This document shows, piece after piece, positions 35,962 to 44,162 of a stretch of DNA of 64,000 bases (position 1 is the stretch's first letter; every line of letters begins with the position of its first letter). The notes beneath the pieces are model-generated. The model was given only the letters and a program-made list of their open reading frames with translations, made no database searches and was not told where the DNA came from. Where the stretch lies: assembly GCA_026991885.1 (NCBI GenBank), contig JALXAQ010000235.1, positions 1 to 64,000 of the forward strand, given 5' to 3'. Made by a program: the position numbers and the translations under genes. This DNA is from Thiotrichaceae bacterium. Its GTDB lineage: Bacteria; Pseudomonadota; Gammaproteobacteria; Beggiatoales; Beggiatoaceae.

Positions 35962-36510
35962 CTACGCAACAGGTGCGTCAGTCGCGTTTTGCGCCGACTT
36001 TATTTGCCATTGACTCACACTAAATGCCATCCAGAAGGCTTCAATGAGTTTAGTTTGCTCTTGGCTTGCCTTACCTTCAATCTGAGTCACTTTCTCTAAA
36101 ATAGATTGGGCTGACTCTATTTGTTCCTCAGTAAAGCGAGACTTACTCAACACTTTCTTTGGATTTTTTCTAAACTCTTGCCCATTTCCAAGCAAATATG
36201 AACTGGATGCTAAGAGTACAGTGGCTTCTTTTCTTGACAGATCGAATTCATTTTCAAAGAGACTAAGAAGTGCTTGCTTTTTCTGAGAGCTTATCTCGCC
36301 ATCAGCTTTAGCAATAGCAAGCATAAATAGCGCGGTGACATCCATTGGCTGATCGAGAGTATAAATAGGATTCGGTTCGAGAGCTTTTCTCCATTTTCTC
36401 CTTCTATGCCATAAAAATGGATTTAAACCATTGAAGTTTGCATTCGCCAATTGGCTAAACAGAAAACTAATTGTGACAATTGTAGCTAAAATACCGAGCA
36501 AAGTGTGCAT
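35962..36510 (-). CDS. Membrane-anchored TerB-like protein
   Basis: A 182-aa protein. Single N-terminal TM segment (MHTLLGILATIVTISFLFSQLA), then a basic patch (WHRRRKWRKALEP) and a TerB-like helical domain with IAKADGEISSQKKQALLSLF and VTQIEGKASQEQTKLIEAF motifs. Presumably peripheral to the inner membrane. The last 60 bases exist as a near-identical fragment at 29716-29785. Confidence 0.75.
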   Translation of the reverse strand: MHTLLGILATIVTISFLFSQLANANFNGLNPFLWHRRRKWRKALEPNPIYTLDQPMDVTALFMLAIAKADGEISSQKKQALLSLFENEFDLSRKEATVLLASSSYLLGNGQEFRKNPKKVLSKSRFTEEQIESAQSILEKVTQIEGKASQEQTKLIEAFWMAFSVSQWQIKSAQNATDAPVA

Positions 36511-36828
36511 TGTTTGTGAATCTCCTGAGATGTCAAAAAATAAACGTAGTAAATCTTGGGCTCCAATTATGACTAATCAACTCTCTCAGTTATATAGAAT
36601 GATAGACGAATGGTCAATTACATTTGATAAATGGTCAATGTGACCAGCTGGCAGCGGTTAAATAAAAGTGTCCTAATCATTGAAGGATTAAGGATTTAAG
36701 CAATATTTTCTTGATCGGCTTATTTTTTTGATTTATACTAATTGAATTTCGGAAAGGAAGATCGCTAGGCTAAGTTAAAGATAGCAGAATAATGCAGTGT
36801 TTAATCCAAAAATGTTAATAGAAATGGC
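36511..36828. other. Intergenic region with 21-bp-spaced direct repeats
   Basis: No gene was seen in these 318 bp. It contains two AATGGTCAAT repeats at 36609-36618 and 36630-36639, separated centre to centre by 21 bp (two helical turns), and a degenerate half of the GTCCAAG palindrome (36548-36563, AAATCTTGGGCTCC). The rest is AT-rich. It presumably holds promoters for the divergent TerB-like gene and the PilN-like gene. Confidence 0.5.
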
Positions 36829-38100
36829 ATGTTTATCATGAAAATAAAATTTCCCCAATTGTTTCTTAAAAAACGACAAAGAAAACCGGTTTCATCTGAC
36901 ATTTGCTTGATTGTGCATGGCACGATATTGTTGCATGGTCAACAACAGATTCCCATTACACAAGCAGATGAATCCTTGTTTACAGCAACACAATTGGCAA
37001 AAGCGGCGCGACAGCTATTACCCAAAACCACTCAAAAAGAGCGGATTACGCTTGCTTTACCAAGTATAGAATTTGTTGCCACAAGTCTGACATTACCTGC
37101 GCTTGCTGTGGCAAATCCCAAAGGAGCCGTCAATTTGCAAAAGGCAACACTGTTGCCAGGTGTGACAGAACAATTATTGCTCTCTGTGGAAGCCTCCAGT
37201 GATGGAGGGCAGACTTGTGCATTGTGGCTACCTGTCAAACGGGCGGAAGAATTATTCCAAGCGTTTGATAAAGTCGGTTTATTTTTAAATTGTATCTTAC
37301 CACGCCCCCTTGTTGCTTTGCCTCAGAGCAAAAAAAACTATCAAGTGTATGATGAAGATGACAAAACTATCACCTATATGGGATGGTCAGGCAATGTTAT
37401 CCAACGTTGGTTGCATACACTTAAAGTGGATTGTGATGAGCCATTGTTTCAAGCACAGCTAGATGATGATTTGTCTAGTTTTTATAATGGAAAGGAACAA
37501 GAACGAAAAACCAGTCTTAGCAATTGGCAAGGAATGCCGATACCGTCACCAGGTGCCTACAGTTATGCTTTTATACCACCCCATGCAGGATTACGCATGG
37601 CGCAAGAGGCGCGGCAAAAAAAGCAGCGTCAGATGAAAGTCGCTGTAGGAGTGCTTATCGTTGCCGTCATTGGGGGCATCTTTTTTGCGAATTTCTATAA
37701 ACAAGGACTCGAACAACGTTTAGCCGAATTGCAACGCAAGGATACGATCAGTCAATTACGTGCCGAAGTGGTTGAAATAGAAGAAATGATTGGTCCTGTT
37801 AAAAATTTTCCACATCCCGATGTGATCCTTATTTTAGATAAGTTGAACGCCATGATTCCTAAAACCAGTTGGCTTACTCATTTTCAGATTGAATGGGGAA
37901 CTGTCAAATTTGAAGGTTACAGTCCGAATCCTAGCGAATTGATAGAAATATTATCAAAGGAGCCTCACATTTCTAATGTCGAGATCACTCGTGGCACTAA
38001 CAAGGAGCGAGGTAAAGAAGAGTTAAAATTCGGTATTAGTTTGAAATTGAAGGGGTTGAACTGGTTGGATTATCAATCTGAGTATTTTTCAGAGAGCTAA
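36829..38100 (+). CDS. PilN/GspL-like fimbrial-assembly-type membrane protein
   Basis: A 423-aa protein. N-terminal half (about 20-215) resembles the actin-like domain of GspL/PilM (ITLALPSIEFVATSLTLPALAVANPKGAVNLQKATLLPG). About residue 275-300 is one TM (MKVAVGVLIVAVIGGIFFANF); then a PilN-like coiled coil and ferredoxin-like domain (SWLTHFQIEWGTVKFEGYSPNPSELIEIL). Such bitopic proteins link cytoplasmic ATPase and periplasm in type II secretion or type IV pili. No other secretion genes are adjacent. Confidence 0.7.
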   Translation: MFIMKIKFPQLFLKKRQRKPVSSDICLIVHGTILLHGQQQIPITQADESLFTATQLAKAARQLLPKTTQKERITLALPSIEFVATSLTLPALAVANPKGAVNLQKATLLPGVTEQLLLSVEASSDGGQTCALWLPVKRAEELFQAFDKVGLFLNCILPRPLVALPQSKKNYQVYDEDDKTITYMGWSGNVIQRWLHTLKVDCDEPLFQAQLDDDLSSFYNGKEQERKTSLSNWQGMPIPSPGAYSYAFIPPHAGLRMAQEARQKKQRQMKVAVGVLIVAVIGGIFFANFYKQGLEQRLAELQRKDTISQLRAEVVEIEEMIGPVKNFPHPDVILILDKLNAMIPKTSWLTHFQIEWGTVKFEGYSPNPSELIEILSKEPHISNVEITRGTNKERGKEELKFGISLKLKGLNWLDYQSEYFSES

Positions 38101-38157
38101 AAACGTATCAGAGTTAATCTGGAGAGAGGAAAGGATTTATTTGGCAACAACTCTAAT

Positions 38158-38214
38158 AAGTACTGAATCAAGAATTTTATTTCAAGCACCCAAAAATTCT
38201 TGGTGAAAGTACTT
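38158..38214. repeat. AAGTACTGAA-type inverted repeat, copy 1 (imperfect)
   Basis: Left AAGTACTGAATCAAGAATTTT (38158-38178) and right AAAATTCTTGGTGAAAGTACTT (38193-38214), partly diverged. Related to the perfect 19-bp-arm version at 52937-53004. It overlaps an upstream alternative start of the methyltransferase gene, one reason not to use that start. Confidence 0.7.
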
Positions 38215-38232
38215 AATTTCTACAAACTATTT

Positions 38233-39375
38233 ATGAAAATTATGAATATTATAGATATTTTTTGTGGAACGGGTGGATTTTCAGCCGGTTTTGAGGCAAC
38301 GGGTGAATTTAAAGTTAAAGCAGGATTAGATATTTTAGGGGATAGACTCAAAACGTTTAAAGCAAATCATCAGTTTGCTCGTGTGATTGAAGGCGACATT
38401 AGAAAATGCTCTCCTGACACTTTTTCAAAAGTCACCGAACTGGCACCTGGCGATATTGATGTTATCATCGGCAGCCCCCCATGCCAAAGCTTTTCTTCAA
38501 TACGCCCTTTTAGAAGTTTAACTTTCGATGATCCAAGAAATACCTTATTTGAATCTTTCGCTTTTTTTGTGCAATTTTATCAACCGCAATTTTTTGTGTT
38601 AGAAAATGTAGTGGGTTTGATAACACATCAGCAGGGAAAAACGCTTCAACAGATGAGAAACACTTTTGAAACATTAGGTTATAGGATTGACTGGCGGATA
38701 ATGAATGCGGTTAATTATGGGTTACCACAAAGACGCGAGAGGATGATTATGATTGGACGACGTCGCTTATCAAAGATTGTTTTTCCACAACCCACGCATT
38801 TTTTTGAAGGGCGAAGTATGATGCCCTTGAACCATCCAAAACTGATTCGTACCTATCCTTTAATGGATAATAAACTCCCTAATGCTATTAGCGTTATGGA
38901 TGCTATTCATGATTTGCCAAAGCTAAAATCGGGTGAAGATGCCAAACATTATAGAACGGAGATTTCGCCAACCCCTTTTGAATGGGCACGGCGCAAAAAT
39001 ACTCAAAAGCTAACACTTCATAAAAGTACCGCCCACTCACCCAAAATGTTAGAAATCATCAAACATGCTGGTTCAAATATTTCGGCTTTGCCACCTGGCA
39101 TGGTATCAAGTGGCTTTAGCACCTCTTATAGTCGAATAGAAGCTGATGAACCTTCTGTCACCTTAACCGTCAATTTTGTTCATCCCGCTTCTAATAAATG
39201 TATCCATCCTTACCAAGATAGAGCATTGAGTCCAAGAGAAGGGGCGCGACTGCAAGGGTTTGACGATGATTATATTTTTATAGGTAATCGTAGTCAGATT
39301 GTCAAACAAATTGGAAATGCCGTACCTCCGTTGCTTGGACGCGCTATCGCTACCGCCTTGTTGGAACAATGGTAG
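38233..39375 (+). CDS. Cytosine-C5 DNA methyltransferase
   Basis: A 380-aa enzyme with all main m5C motifs: I (IDIFCGTGGFSAGFE), IV with catalytic Cys (GSPPCQSFSS), VI (LENVVG), VIII (NYGLPQRRERMIMIG), and X near the end (QIGNAVPPLLG). The target-recognition domain (about 190-300) is novel to me. Start placed at ATG 38233 (MKIMNIIDIF). It protects host DNA, with the adjacent convergent gene encoding the partner nuclease. Confidence 0.94.
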   Translation: MKIMNIIDIFCGTGGFSAGFEATGEFKVKAGLDILGDRLKTFKANHQFARVIEGDIRKCSPDTFSKVTELAPGDIDVIIGSPPCQSFSSIRPFRSLTFDDPRNTLFESFAFFVQFYQPQFFVLENVVGLITHQQGKTLQQMRNTFETLGYRIDWRIMNAVNYGLPQRRERMIMIGRRRLSKIVFPQPTHFFEGRSMMPLNHPKLIRTYPLMDNKLPNAISVMDAIHDLPKLKSGEDAKHYRTEISPTPFEWARRKNTQKLTLHKSTAHSPKMLEIIKHAGSNISALPPGMVSSGFSTSYSRIEADEPSVTLTVNFVHPASNKCIHPYQDRALSPREGARLQGFDDDYIFIGNRSQIVKQIGNAVPPLLGRAIATALLEQW

Positions 39376-40275
39376 TCAGTTAAAATCAACATAAGGTTTA
39401 TCGCCAGAACGAAGACTATAAGGGCTTATGGTTTTATCAAAATAGACTAAAGACATCCGGCGGAATGCCGCAGTGGTAATAACAGCCGTTTTGCCACTAT
39501 CACCTTTAGTATTACTGAGTGAAAAATCCTCCTCAGAAATAAAGCCACATCGCGCCTCCCATAAAGTGGCTATATCACCACGTTTTTTACGGTCAAAACC
39601 GGTGTTGCTTGTCAAGACATAACTAAAAGTCAGATAGTTACCCGGTTTAGCCAGATGTCCTTTTGGCTTATTTTTTTCCAATGCTACCTTTATCTCAATA
39701 CCATCTTCAAGTTTTCCCTGAGTTGCTAACAAGTCAGGAAAGGTATGGGGGCGGTTACGATAAAATTTTCCGCTCGAATGAAATGCTATTCGTGCTCCTA
39801 ATAAATTGCCAATGATAGAAGACAAATTAGCAAGTTCAACAGTACCCCCCCCTAGCCTTGGTAAATTAGTCTCAATAAGTTTTTCATCCAATGAATTAAG
39901 TATAAAATGGGTATCAGCTATCGCATAGCACAATATTTCAGATGTTATTCCTATCGAAAGAAGTGCCTGAGTATTTCTACAATTTTTTAACAATTCTTCG
40001 GGCGTGGTACGCTGGACAGTGCTTAGCGGTTCGGGTAAATGAGGCTTAAGTAACTCAGTGAGAGTGATATCCAGTGCCAATGCAATTGATACCAAAGTAC
40101 CAATAGTGACATTGAGTTCGCCAGATTCCAATTTTTGAACATGACGTGGATTTAAAGCCGCTTTATCAGCGAGTTCTTCTTGCGTTAATCCAAGTTTGAG
40201 TCGATAAGATTTCAATCTGCGAGCCAAGTTAGCTATTACAGATGAAACGGGTGAAGTCATTTTAGATTTTGCCAT
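39376..40275 (-). CDS. XRE-type HTH fused to PD-(D/E)XK restriction endonuclease
   Basis: A 299-aa protein. Residues about 14-75 form a Cro/C1-type HTH (LGLTQEELADKAALNPRHVQKLESGELNVTIGT), like controller proteins. Then a linker and an unclassified nuclease domain with P180-D181...E194-I-K196, the PD-x(12)-EIK core. Its stop (39376) directly abuts the methyltransferase stop, tail to tail. Probably the cognate restriction enzyme, self-regulated by its own HTH. A start at 40275 is preferred over an upstream Met in hydrophobic residues. Confidence 0.75.
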   Translation of the reverse strand: MAKSKMTSPVSSVIANLARRLKSYRLKLGLTQEELADKAALNPRHVQKLESGELNVTIGTLVSIALALDITLTELLKPHLPEPLSTVQRTTPEELLKNCRNTQALLSIGITSEILCYAIADTHFILNSLDEKLIETNLPRLGGGTVELANLSSIIGNLLGARIAFHSSGKFYRNRPHTFPDLLATQGKLEDGIEIKVALEKNKPKGHLAKPGNYLTFSYVLTSNTGFDRKKRGDIATLWEARCGFISEEDFSLSNTKGDSGKTAVITTAAFRRMSLVYFDKTISPYSLRSGDKPYVDFN

Positions 40276-40446
40276 ATAAATATATAATATTGATATGACA
40301 AAAATAATCCACGCCTTAAAAGGCGTATTATTTTGATACAACTGTTATTTGTTATGTTATAAAATTATCCAAAAAATGACATTTGAGCCTGCTTATGATG
40401 AATGCTTAGCTAATCCACTCTACAAATTTTTCATATTTCCTAAATT

Positions 40447-41310
40447 ATGCCTTGGTTACAAATTATCTTAGAGAAAGACGCAGACACCGTTGATCAGATT
40501 TCTGATGAATTGTTCGCTATTGGTGCGGTTTCCGTGACTTTGCAAGATGCAAAGGAGCAGCCGTTATATGAGCCCGCTTTAAATACCACCCCGCTTTGGG
40601 AACGCACACGAGTCGTTGCTTTATTTGAGGGCGAGACTGATATCCAGCAATTGCAAACTCAGTTGCAAGGGATGCCCCCTTATCAAATAGAAATGTTAGC
40701 CGATCAGGAATGGACTCGCGTTTGGATGGATGATTTTCATCCGATGCGATTTGGGGAACGTGTTTGGATTTGCCCCAGTTGGCAAACGCCGCCTGCACCA
40801 CAGGCTGTCAATATTTTACTCGATCCTGGGCTCGCTTTTGGAACGGGTACACATACAACAACGGCTTTATGTTTAGAGTGGTTAGATCAACAAAACGATT
40901 TTTCGGGTAAAACGCTGATTGATTATGGTTGCGGTTCTGGTATTTTAGGCATTGCGGCGGCTAAATTGGGTGCCGCTTGCGTTTGGGCGGTGGATAATGA
41001 TCCACAAGCTTTATTGGCGACTGCGGAAAATGCGAAAAAAAATGAAGTAAGTGCCTTAATCCATCCCGTTTTACCAGAACAATTGCCTGATTTGAAGGCG
41101 GATGCCATAGTGGCTAATATTTTGGCAACGCCTTTGATAAATTTGGCAGGGCTGTTGACAGGACTTTTAAAAGTGGGTGCGCCGCTGGTATTGTCAGGCA
41201 TTCTCAACTCTCAGTGTGATAGTGTCACAGCGGCTTATGCACCTGATTTTAATCTCACGGAAGTTGTGGAACGTGATAATTGGATGCGTATTGTTGCTTT
41301 TAGGAAATAA
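40447..41310 (+). CDS. prmA: Ribosomal protein L11 methyltransferase
   Basis: A 287-aa SAM-dependent enzyme. N-terminal substrate-recognition domain (1-100), then the MTase fold: DPGLAFGTGTHTTTALCLEWLD, IDYGCGSGILGIAAAKLGA (motif I), NDPQALLATAENAKKN, and VANILATPL (NILA motif). It trimethylates L11 on the N-terminus and lysines. Confidence 0.97.
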   Translation: MPWLQIILEKDADTVDQISDELFAIGAVSVTLQDAKEQPLYEPALNTTPLWERTRVVALFEGETDIQQLQTQLQGMPPYQIEMLADQEWTRVWMDDFHPMRFGERVWICPSWQTPPAPQAVNILLDPGLAFGTGTHTTTALCLEWLDQQNDFSGKTLIDYGCGSGILGIAAAKLGAACVWAVDNDPQALLATAENAKKNEVSALIHPVLPEQLPDLKADAIVANILATPLINLAGLLTGLLKVGAPLVLSGILNSQCDSVTAAYAPDFNLTEVVERDNWMRIVAFRK

Positions 41311-41391
41311 AGAAGATTGATTTTTAGACTTGTTTTAAGCGAATTAAGACCTTATTTTTGGACTCTCCAGTTAAACTTAAAGGATATAATA

Positions 41392-42669
41392 GTGAAGAGA
41401 CTTATAATCATATTGCTTCCCCTCAGCATTTCTGGATTAATTCAGGCGGCGACATTGGACGGCAAGGAGGTGCCTATACATCATGTCAGTTCTGATAATT
41501 GTCTGGAGTGCCATCAGACGATCTACAAACAGTGGAAAGGCTCCATGCACGCTAAAAGTACGGCTTTGAAGGATCCCATACATGGTGCTATTTATCGCAA
41601 AATGGTTGGCGATCCAACCAAGGAAAATGTCAAAGTATCGGGCAAGTATCCCGTCTGTTTGCAATGTCACTCTCCTAACGCTGCCTTGGATCAGACGACT
41701 AAGCTGGATGCTAAGCCTGCCTATAGTGAAGGCATTAATTGTGTCGCTTGCCATACTATGAAGCGATATAAGGGTTTGTACGGCAAAGATGGAAAAATGC
41801 AGTTGGGACAGAGTGCTTATGAATTATCGGATAGTTTGCAAGGACCAAACGGTTTTCTTCACGAACAGGGGCAGGGCGCAGATAAGCTGCGTTCGCACCT
41901 TGATGAGGAGGGAGAGTTAAATCCGCATTTAGGTAGGGATAACAAGGGTCAACCCTACCTGACAGATAAAGAGGTTCAAGCTGTCGATCTACCGATGGTA
42001 GCTAATTCAACTCTAAAAACCTCAGCCGCCTGTCTGGGTTGTCATGACAAACGCAAGAATTCCAAAGGGGTTGCGCTGTGTGAGACTGGCGATGAATATC
42101 TTGAAGGTAAAAGCCGGCAAAATTGTCAATCTTGTCATATGCCCATCAGTGGGGGATTGGCCGATCATAGCATGGGCGGTGGCTACAGTCTGGCGATGTT
42201 GAAACGTTCGGTACGTCTTGATCTGATGAGTCAAAAGGTGGGAGATAGGTTGACAATTGATGTGATGGTGGAAAATATGCAACCTCACAATGTGCCCACG
42301 GGTGCCCCTTTTCGTAATATGTATCTGAAACTCACGGCCCTTTCTGCGGATGGTGATGTGCTCTGGCAGAATTTTCAAACGCATCCGGCTAAGGAGGACC
42401 CTAAAGCCTTTTTTGTTTATACTATGATGGATGATGCCAATCATCCTGTCCCTCCGCCGATGGCGAGTAAAGTGGGTAAAAATACGCGCCTTAAGCCATA
42501 CGAGACTCGTGTCCTCATTTATAATATCCCTGCTTCGGGTGTTGATTCAGTCCGTGCAGAGTTATATTACAATTTGCTTTGGCCTGGGATGGTCAAAAAG
42601 ATGAGGAGGTTGCCGGCGGCACTCAAGGCTCCAAAACGGTTCGCTTGGTTTGAAGAAAAAATTCGTTAA
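41392..42669 (+). CDS. Secreted pentaheme cytochrome c
   Basis: A 425-aa protein starting at GTG 41392 behind AAAGGA; a longer frame adds 25 unrelated residues. Signal peptide (KRLIIILLPLSISGLIQAA). Five CxxCH haem motifs: C37-H41, C89-H93, C117-H121, C214-H218, C245-H249. The C-terminal ~160 residues form a haem-free beta domain (TIDVMVENMQPHNVPTGAPFRNMYLKLTAL). It resembles cytochrome c554/hydroxylamine-oxidoreductase-type electron carriers. Probably periplasmic; donor and acceptor unknown. Confidence 0.88.
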   Translation: MKRLIIILLPLSISGLIQAATLDGKEVPIHHVSSDNCLECHQTIYKQWKGSMHAKSTALKDPIHGAIYRKMVGDPTKENVKVSGKYPVCLQCHSPNAALDQTTKLDAKPAYSEGINCVACHTMKRYKGLYGKDGKMQLGQSAYELSDSLQGPNGFLHEQGQGADKLRSHLDEEGELNPHLGRDNKGQPYLTDKEVQAVDLPMVANSTLKTSAACLGCHDKRKNSKGVALCETGDEYLEGKSRQNCQSCHMPISGGLADHSMGGGYSLAMLKRSVRLDLMSQKVGDRLTIDVMVENMQPHNVPTGAPFRNMYLKLTALSADGDVLWQNFQTHPAKEDPKAFFVYTMMDDANHPVPPPMASKVGKNTRLKPYETRVLIYNIPASGVDSVRAELYYNLLWPGMVKKMRRLPAALKAPKRFAWFEEKIR

Positions 42670-42678
42670 TTTTTGGAC

Positions 42679-42698
42679 GTCCAAGATAAATCTTGGAC
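42679..42698. repeat. GTCCAAG palindromic repeat, copy 6
   Basis: Exact consensus core after the cytochrome c gene, plus TCC. It also overlaps TTGGACGTCCAA (42673-42684), a second small palindrome. It truncates the DUF1566-like remnant that follows. Confidence 0.9.
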
Positions 42699-42714
42699 TC
42701 CTATTCATACTATA

Positions 42715-42890
42715 TTTATGTTGACCATCTTGTAGTCCCCCATCATTGGTTTTGTTTTCCCAAGTTATTCCTGTCTCATTGTCGATAATCGCTGCCCATT
42801 GTGTTGCTTCATCTGGCAGGGTTTGTCCTTTTGTGTCTAATTTGATAAAACGAGAACGCCCTTGGTAAATATCGTTTTTTAAGTCTTTTA
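42715..42890 (-). pseudogene. DUF1566 (Lcl-type) domain remnant
   Basis: In one minus-strand frame this reads ...GRSRFIKLDTKGQTLPDEA, then TQWAAIIDNETGITWENKT, then NDGGLQDGQHKYS. That matches the start of DUF1566/Lcl domains (F-x-K-L-D...G...L-P...A...W-x-x-x-x-D-x-x-T-G-L-x-W-E-x-K). No start or remaining domain is present; the reading frame runs straight into the palindromic repeat. An inactivated gene fragment. Confidence 0.7.
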
Positions 42891-42911
42891 AAATTCATCG
42901 CGTTAACCTTA

Positions 42912-43024
42912 ACTACAGGGATTTTTTTTTAGCAGGGATAAGTCAAAATCGAAGGCGATCAGAATAAAAAATTGGCGCTACGATAGGTTTTGACTTATCT
43001 CTGCTCAAAAAAAATCCCTGTCGT
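42912..43024. repeat. MITE-like long inverted repeat downstream of the PIN toxin gene
   Basis: Arms of about 38 bp (about 42912-42950 and 42986-43024), sharing ACAGGGATTTTTTTT, AGCAG/AGATAAGTCAAAA blocks with a few mismatches; centre is 35 bp. No coding capacity. It resembles a miniature inverted-repeat element or large RNA hairpin. Confidence 0.75.
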
Positions 43025-43057
43025 TAAAGAAAGTAAACACTAACGCACTGAAGCGCT

Positions 43058-43534
43058 TTATTTTTGCAACCAATCCTCTCTCTTAACGGTGTTTTTCTTG
43101 AGGTAGTCTAAGTTGTTTAAATTTGAATCGTGAGTCGCCAAAATAAGATTATACCTTTTCGCAGTAGCAGCAATGAGGGTATCCATGTCGGCTATCGTTC
43201 TTCCTATTCTTTTTAATTCAGCTTTCAATTTTCCAAAAATGGTCCAAACTTCTTGATCCACCAAAAGAGGGGGAATAGCTTGCTTAAATTTTTTGAGTTG
43301 TTCTAAATTATACTCTTTGTGTTGTGACCTTTCAGCCCCATATATCAATTCCCCCAAAGTCGCTTCACTCATGTAAAGAGCGGTATTATATTGGATAAAA
43401 TCAATAATGTGGAGTATACGTTTTTCTTTAGGAGTTCTTCGATGCTCTTTCTTTTTTAAAGCATTGGAATAATAGATACAATTGTTTGTATCAAGTAAAT
43501 ATCCATCTGCTGCATTCTCTACACTATTATTCAT
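43058..43534 (-). CDS. PIN-domain toxin (VapC-like)
   Basis: A 158-aa PIN nuclease. Start set at ATG 43534, overlapping the antitoxin stop as ATGA. Acidic active-site positions: LLDTNNCIYYSNAL (first Asp), SEATLGELIYGAERS (Glu), and IADMDTLIAATAKRYNLILATHDSNLNNL (two Asp). VapC toxins cleave tRNA or rRNA. The cognate antitoxin is encoded directly upstream. Confidence 0.9.
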   Translation of the reverse strand: MNNSVENAADGYLLDTNNCIYYSNALKKKEHRRTPKEKRILHIIDFIQYNTALYMSEATLGELIYGAERSQHKEYNLEQLKKFKQAIPPLLVDQEVWTIFGKLKAELKRIGRTIADMDTLIAATAKRYNLILATHDSNLNNLDYLKKNTVKREDWLQK

Positions 43535-43893
43535 TCTTCTCCACTCAAATTCTTTTCTTCGATAACATTTTTTCTGGAAGATTGAACTTCCTGAATCCAT
43601 TTTTCTGAATCAACATCATCATAATCAGGGGTTTCTTTAATAGAAGCCAAAATAGCTTCCCTCTGTTGTTGACTAATTTTTGGTATCTGAACTTCTGTTG
43701 GCTGATGAGGGTCAGAATTCGTCAAAATAGATTCCAATACTTCTGGATGTTGCTGAAAGTAAGCGTTAAAAAATGCATTAAAAGCATACTGAATTTGATG
43801 CTGATTGATACGATTCAAATCCATTTCTGTTGGTGGTTTCACATTGAAATTAATGTGAATGCCTTTTTTTAGGGTAGTTTTTTCTATTTCCAT
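43531..43893 (-). CDS. Putative antitoxin of the PIN toxin
   Basis: A 120-aa acidic protein (KPPTEMDLNRINQHQIQYAFN..., tail ending EEKNLSGEE). No standard VapB fold recognised; identification rests on its 4-bp overlap with the PIN gene and its position upstream. The C-terminal acidic stretch (ETPDYDDVDSEKWIQEV) could wrap the toxin. Confidence 0.65.
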   Translation of the reverse strand: MEIEKTTLKKGIHINFNVKPPTEMDLNRINQHQIQYAFNAFFNAYFQQHPEVLESILTNSDPHQPTEVQIPKISQQQREAILASIKETPDYDDVDSEKWIQEVQSSRKNVIEEKNLSGEE

Positions 43894-43967
43894 GTTTAAT
43901 ATTGGCTGTTGTTAAAGAAAGTGGTCGTCCGCACAGCGGATTGAGTTAAATTGGCTCTATCTAAACC

Positions 43968-44046
43968 CTAGTACAACGGATTCGGGGAGTCAACGGATTT
44001 TTTTTGAGTTGCTCAATCCGTTGACTCCCCAAATCCGTTGTACTAG
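43968..44046. repeat. Near-perfect 32-bp-arm inverted repeat
   Basis: Left arm 43968-43999 and right arm 44015-44046, 31 of 32 positions complementary, starting and ending CTAG. Contains GGGGAGTCAACGGATT / its complement. 15-bp centre. Non-coding, MITE-like. Confidence 0.88.
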
Positions 44047-44110
44047 ATTTGTTGTACTCGATTTATTTTGTTTTGTAGGGTGCGTCCTACGCACCTTTTG
44101 AGTATCTTTT

Positions 44111-44143
44111 TGCCGAGGAAGGCAATCCCTTGTGGTTGCCCTT
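44111..44143. repeat. Partial copy of the GGGCAACC MITE-like element
   Basis: 33 bp identical to the reverse complement of 59506-59538. It lies in the 3' flank of the CoA-binding gene. Just upstream a GTAGGGTGCGTCCTACGCACC hairpin (44081-44097) is also present. Confidence 0.85.
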
Positions 44144-44162
44144 GGTATTTTATTTTTTGGAC

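Noticed and set aside
38200-38232. Upstream GTG start of the methyltransferase
   Set aside because: The extension lies within the AAGTACTGAA repeat and is not conserved-looking; the family N-terminus starts at NIIDIFCG.
43968-44046. Integrase attachment site pair
   Set aside because: Arms are inverted rather than direct, and no integrase gene or tRNA is adjacent.
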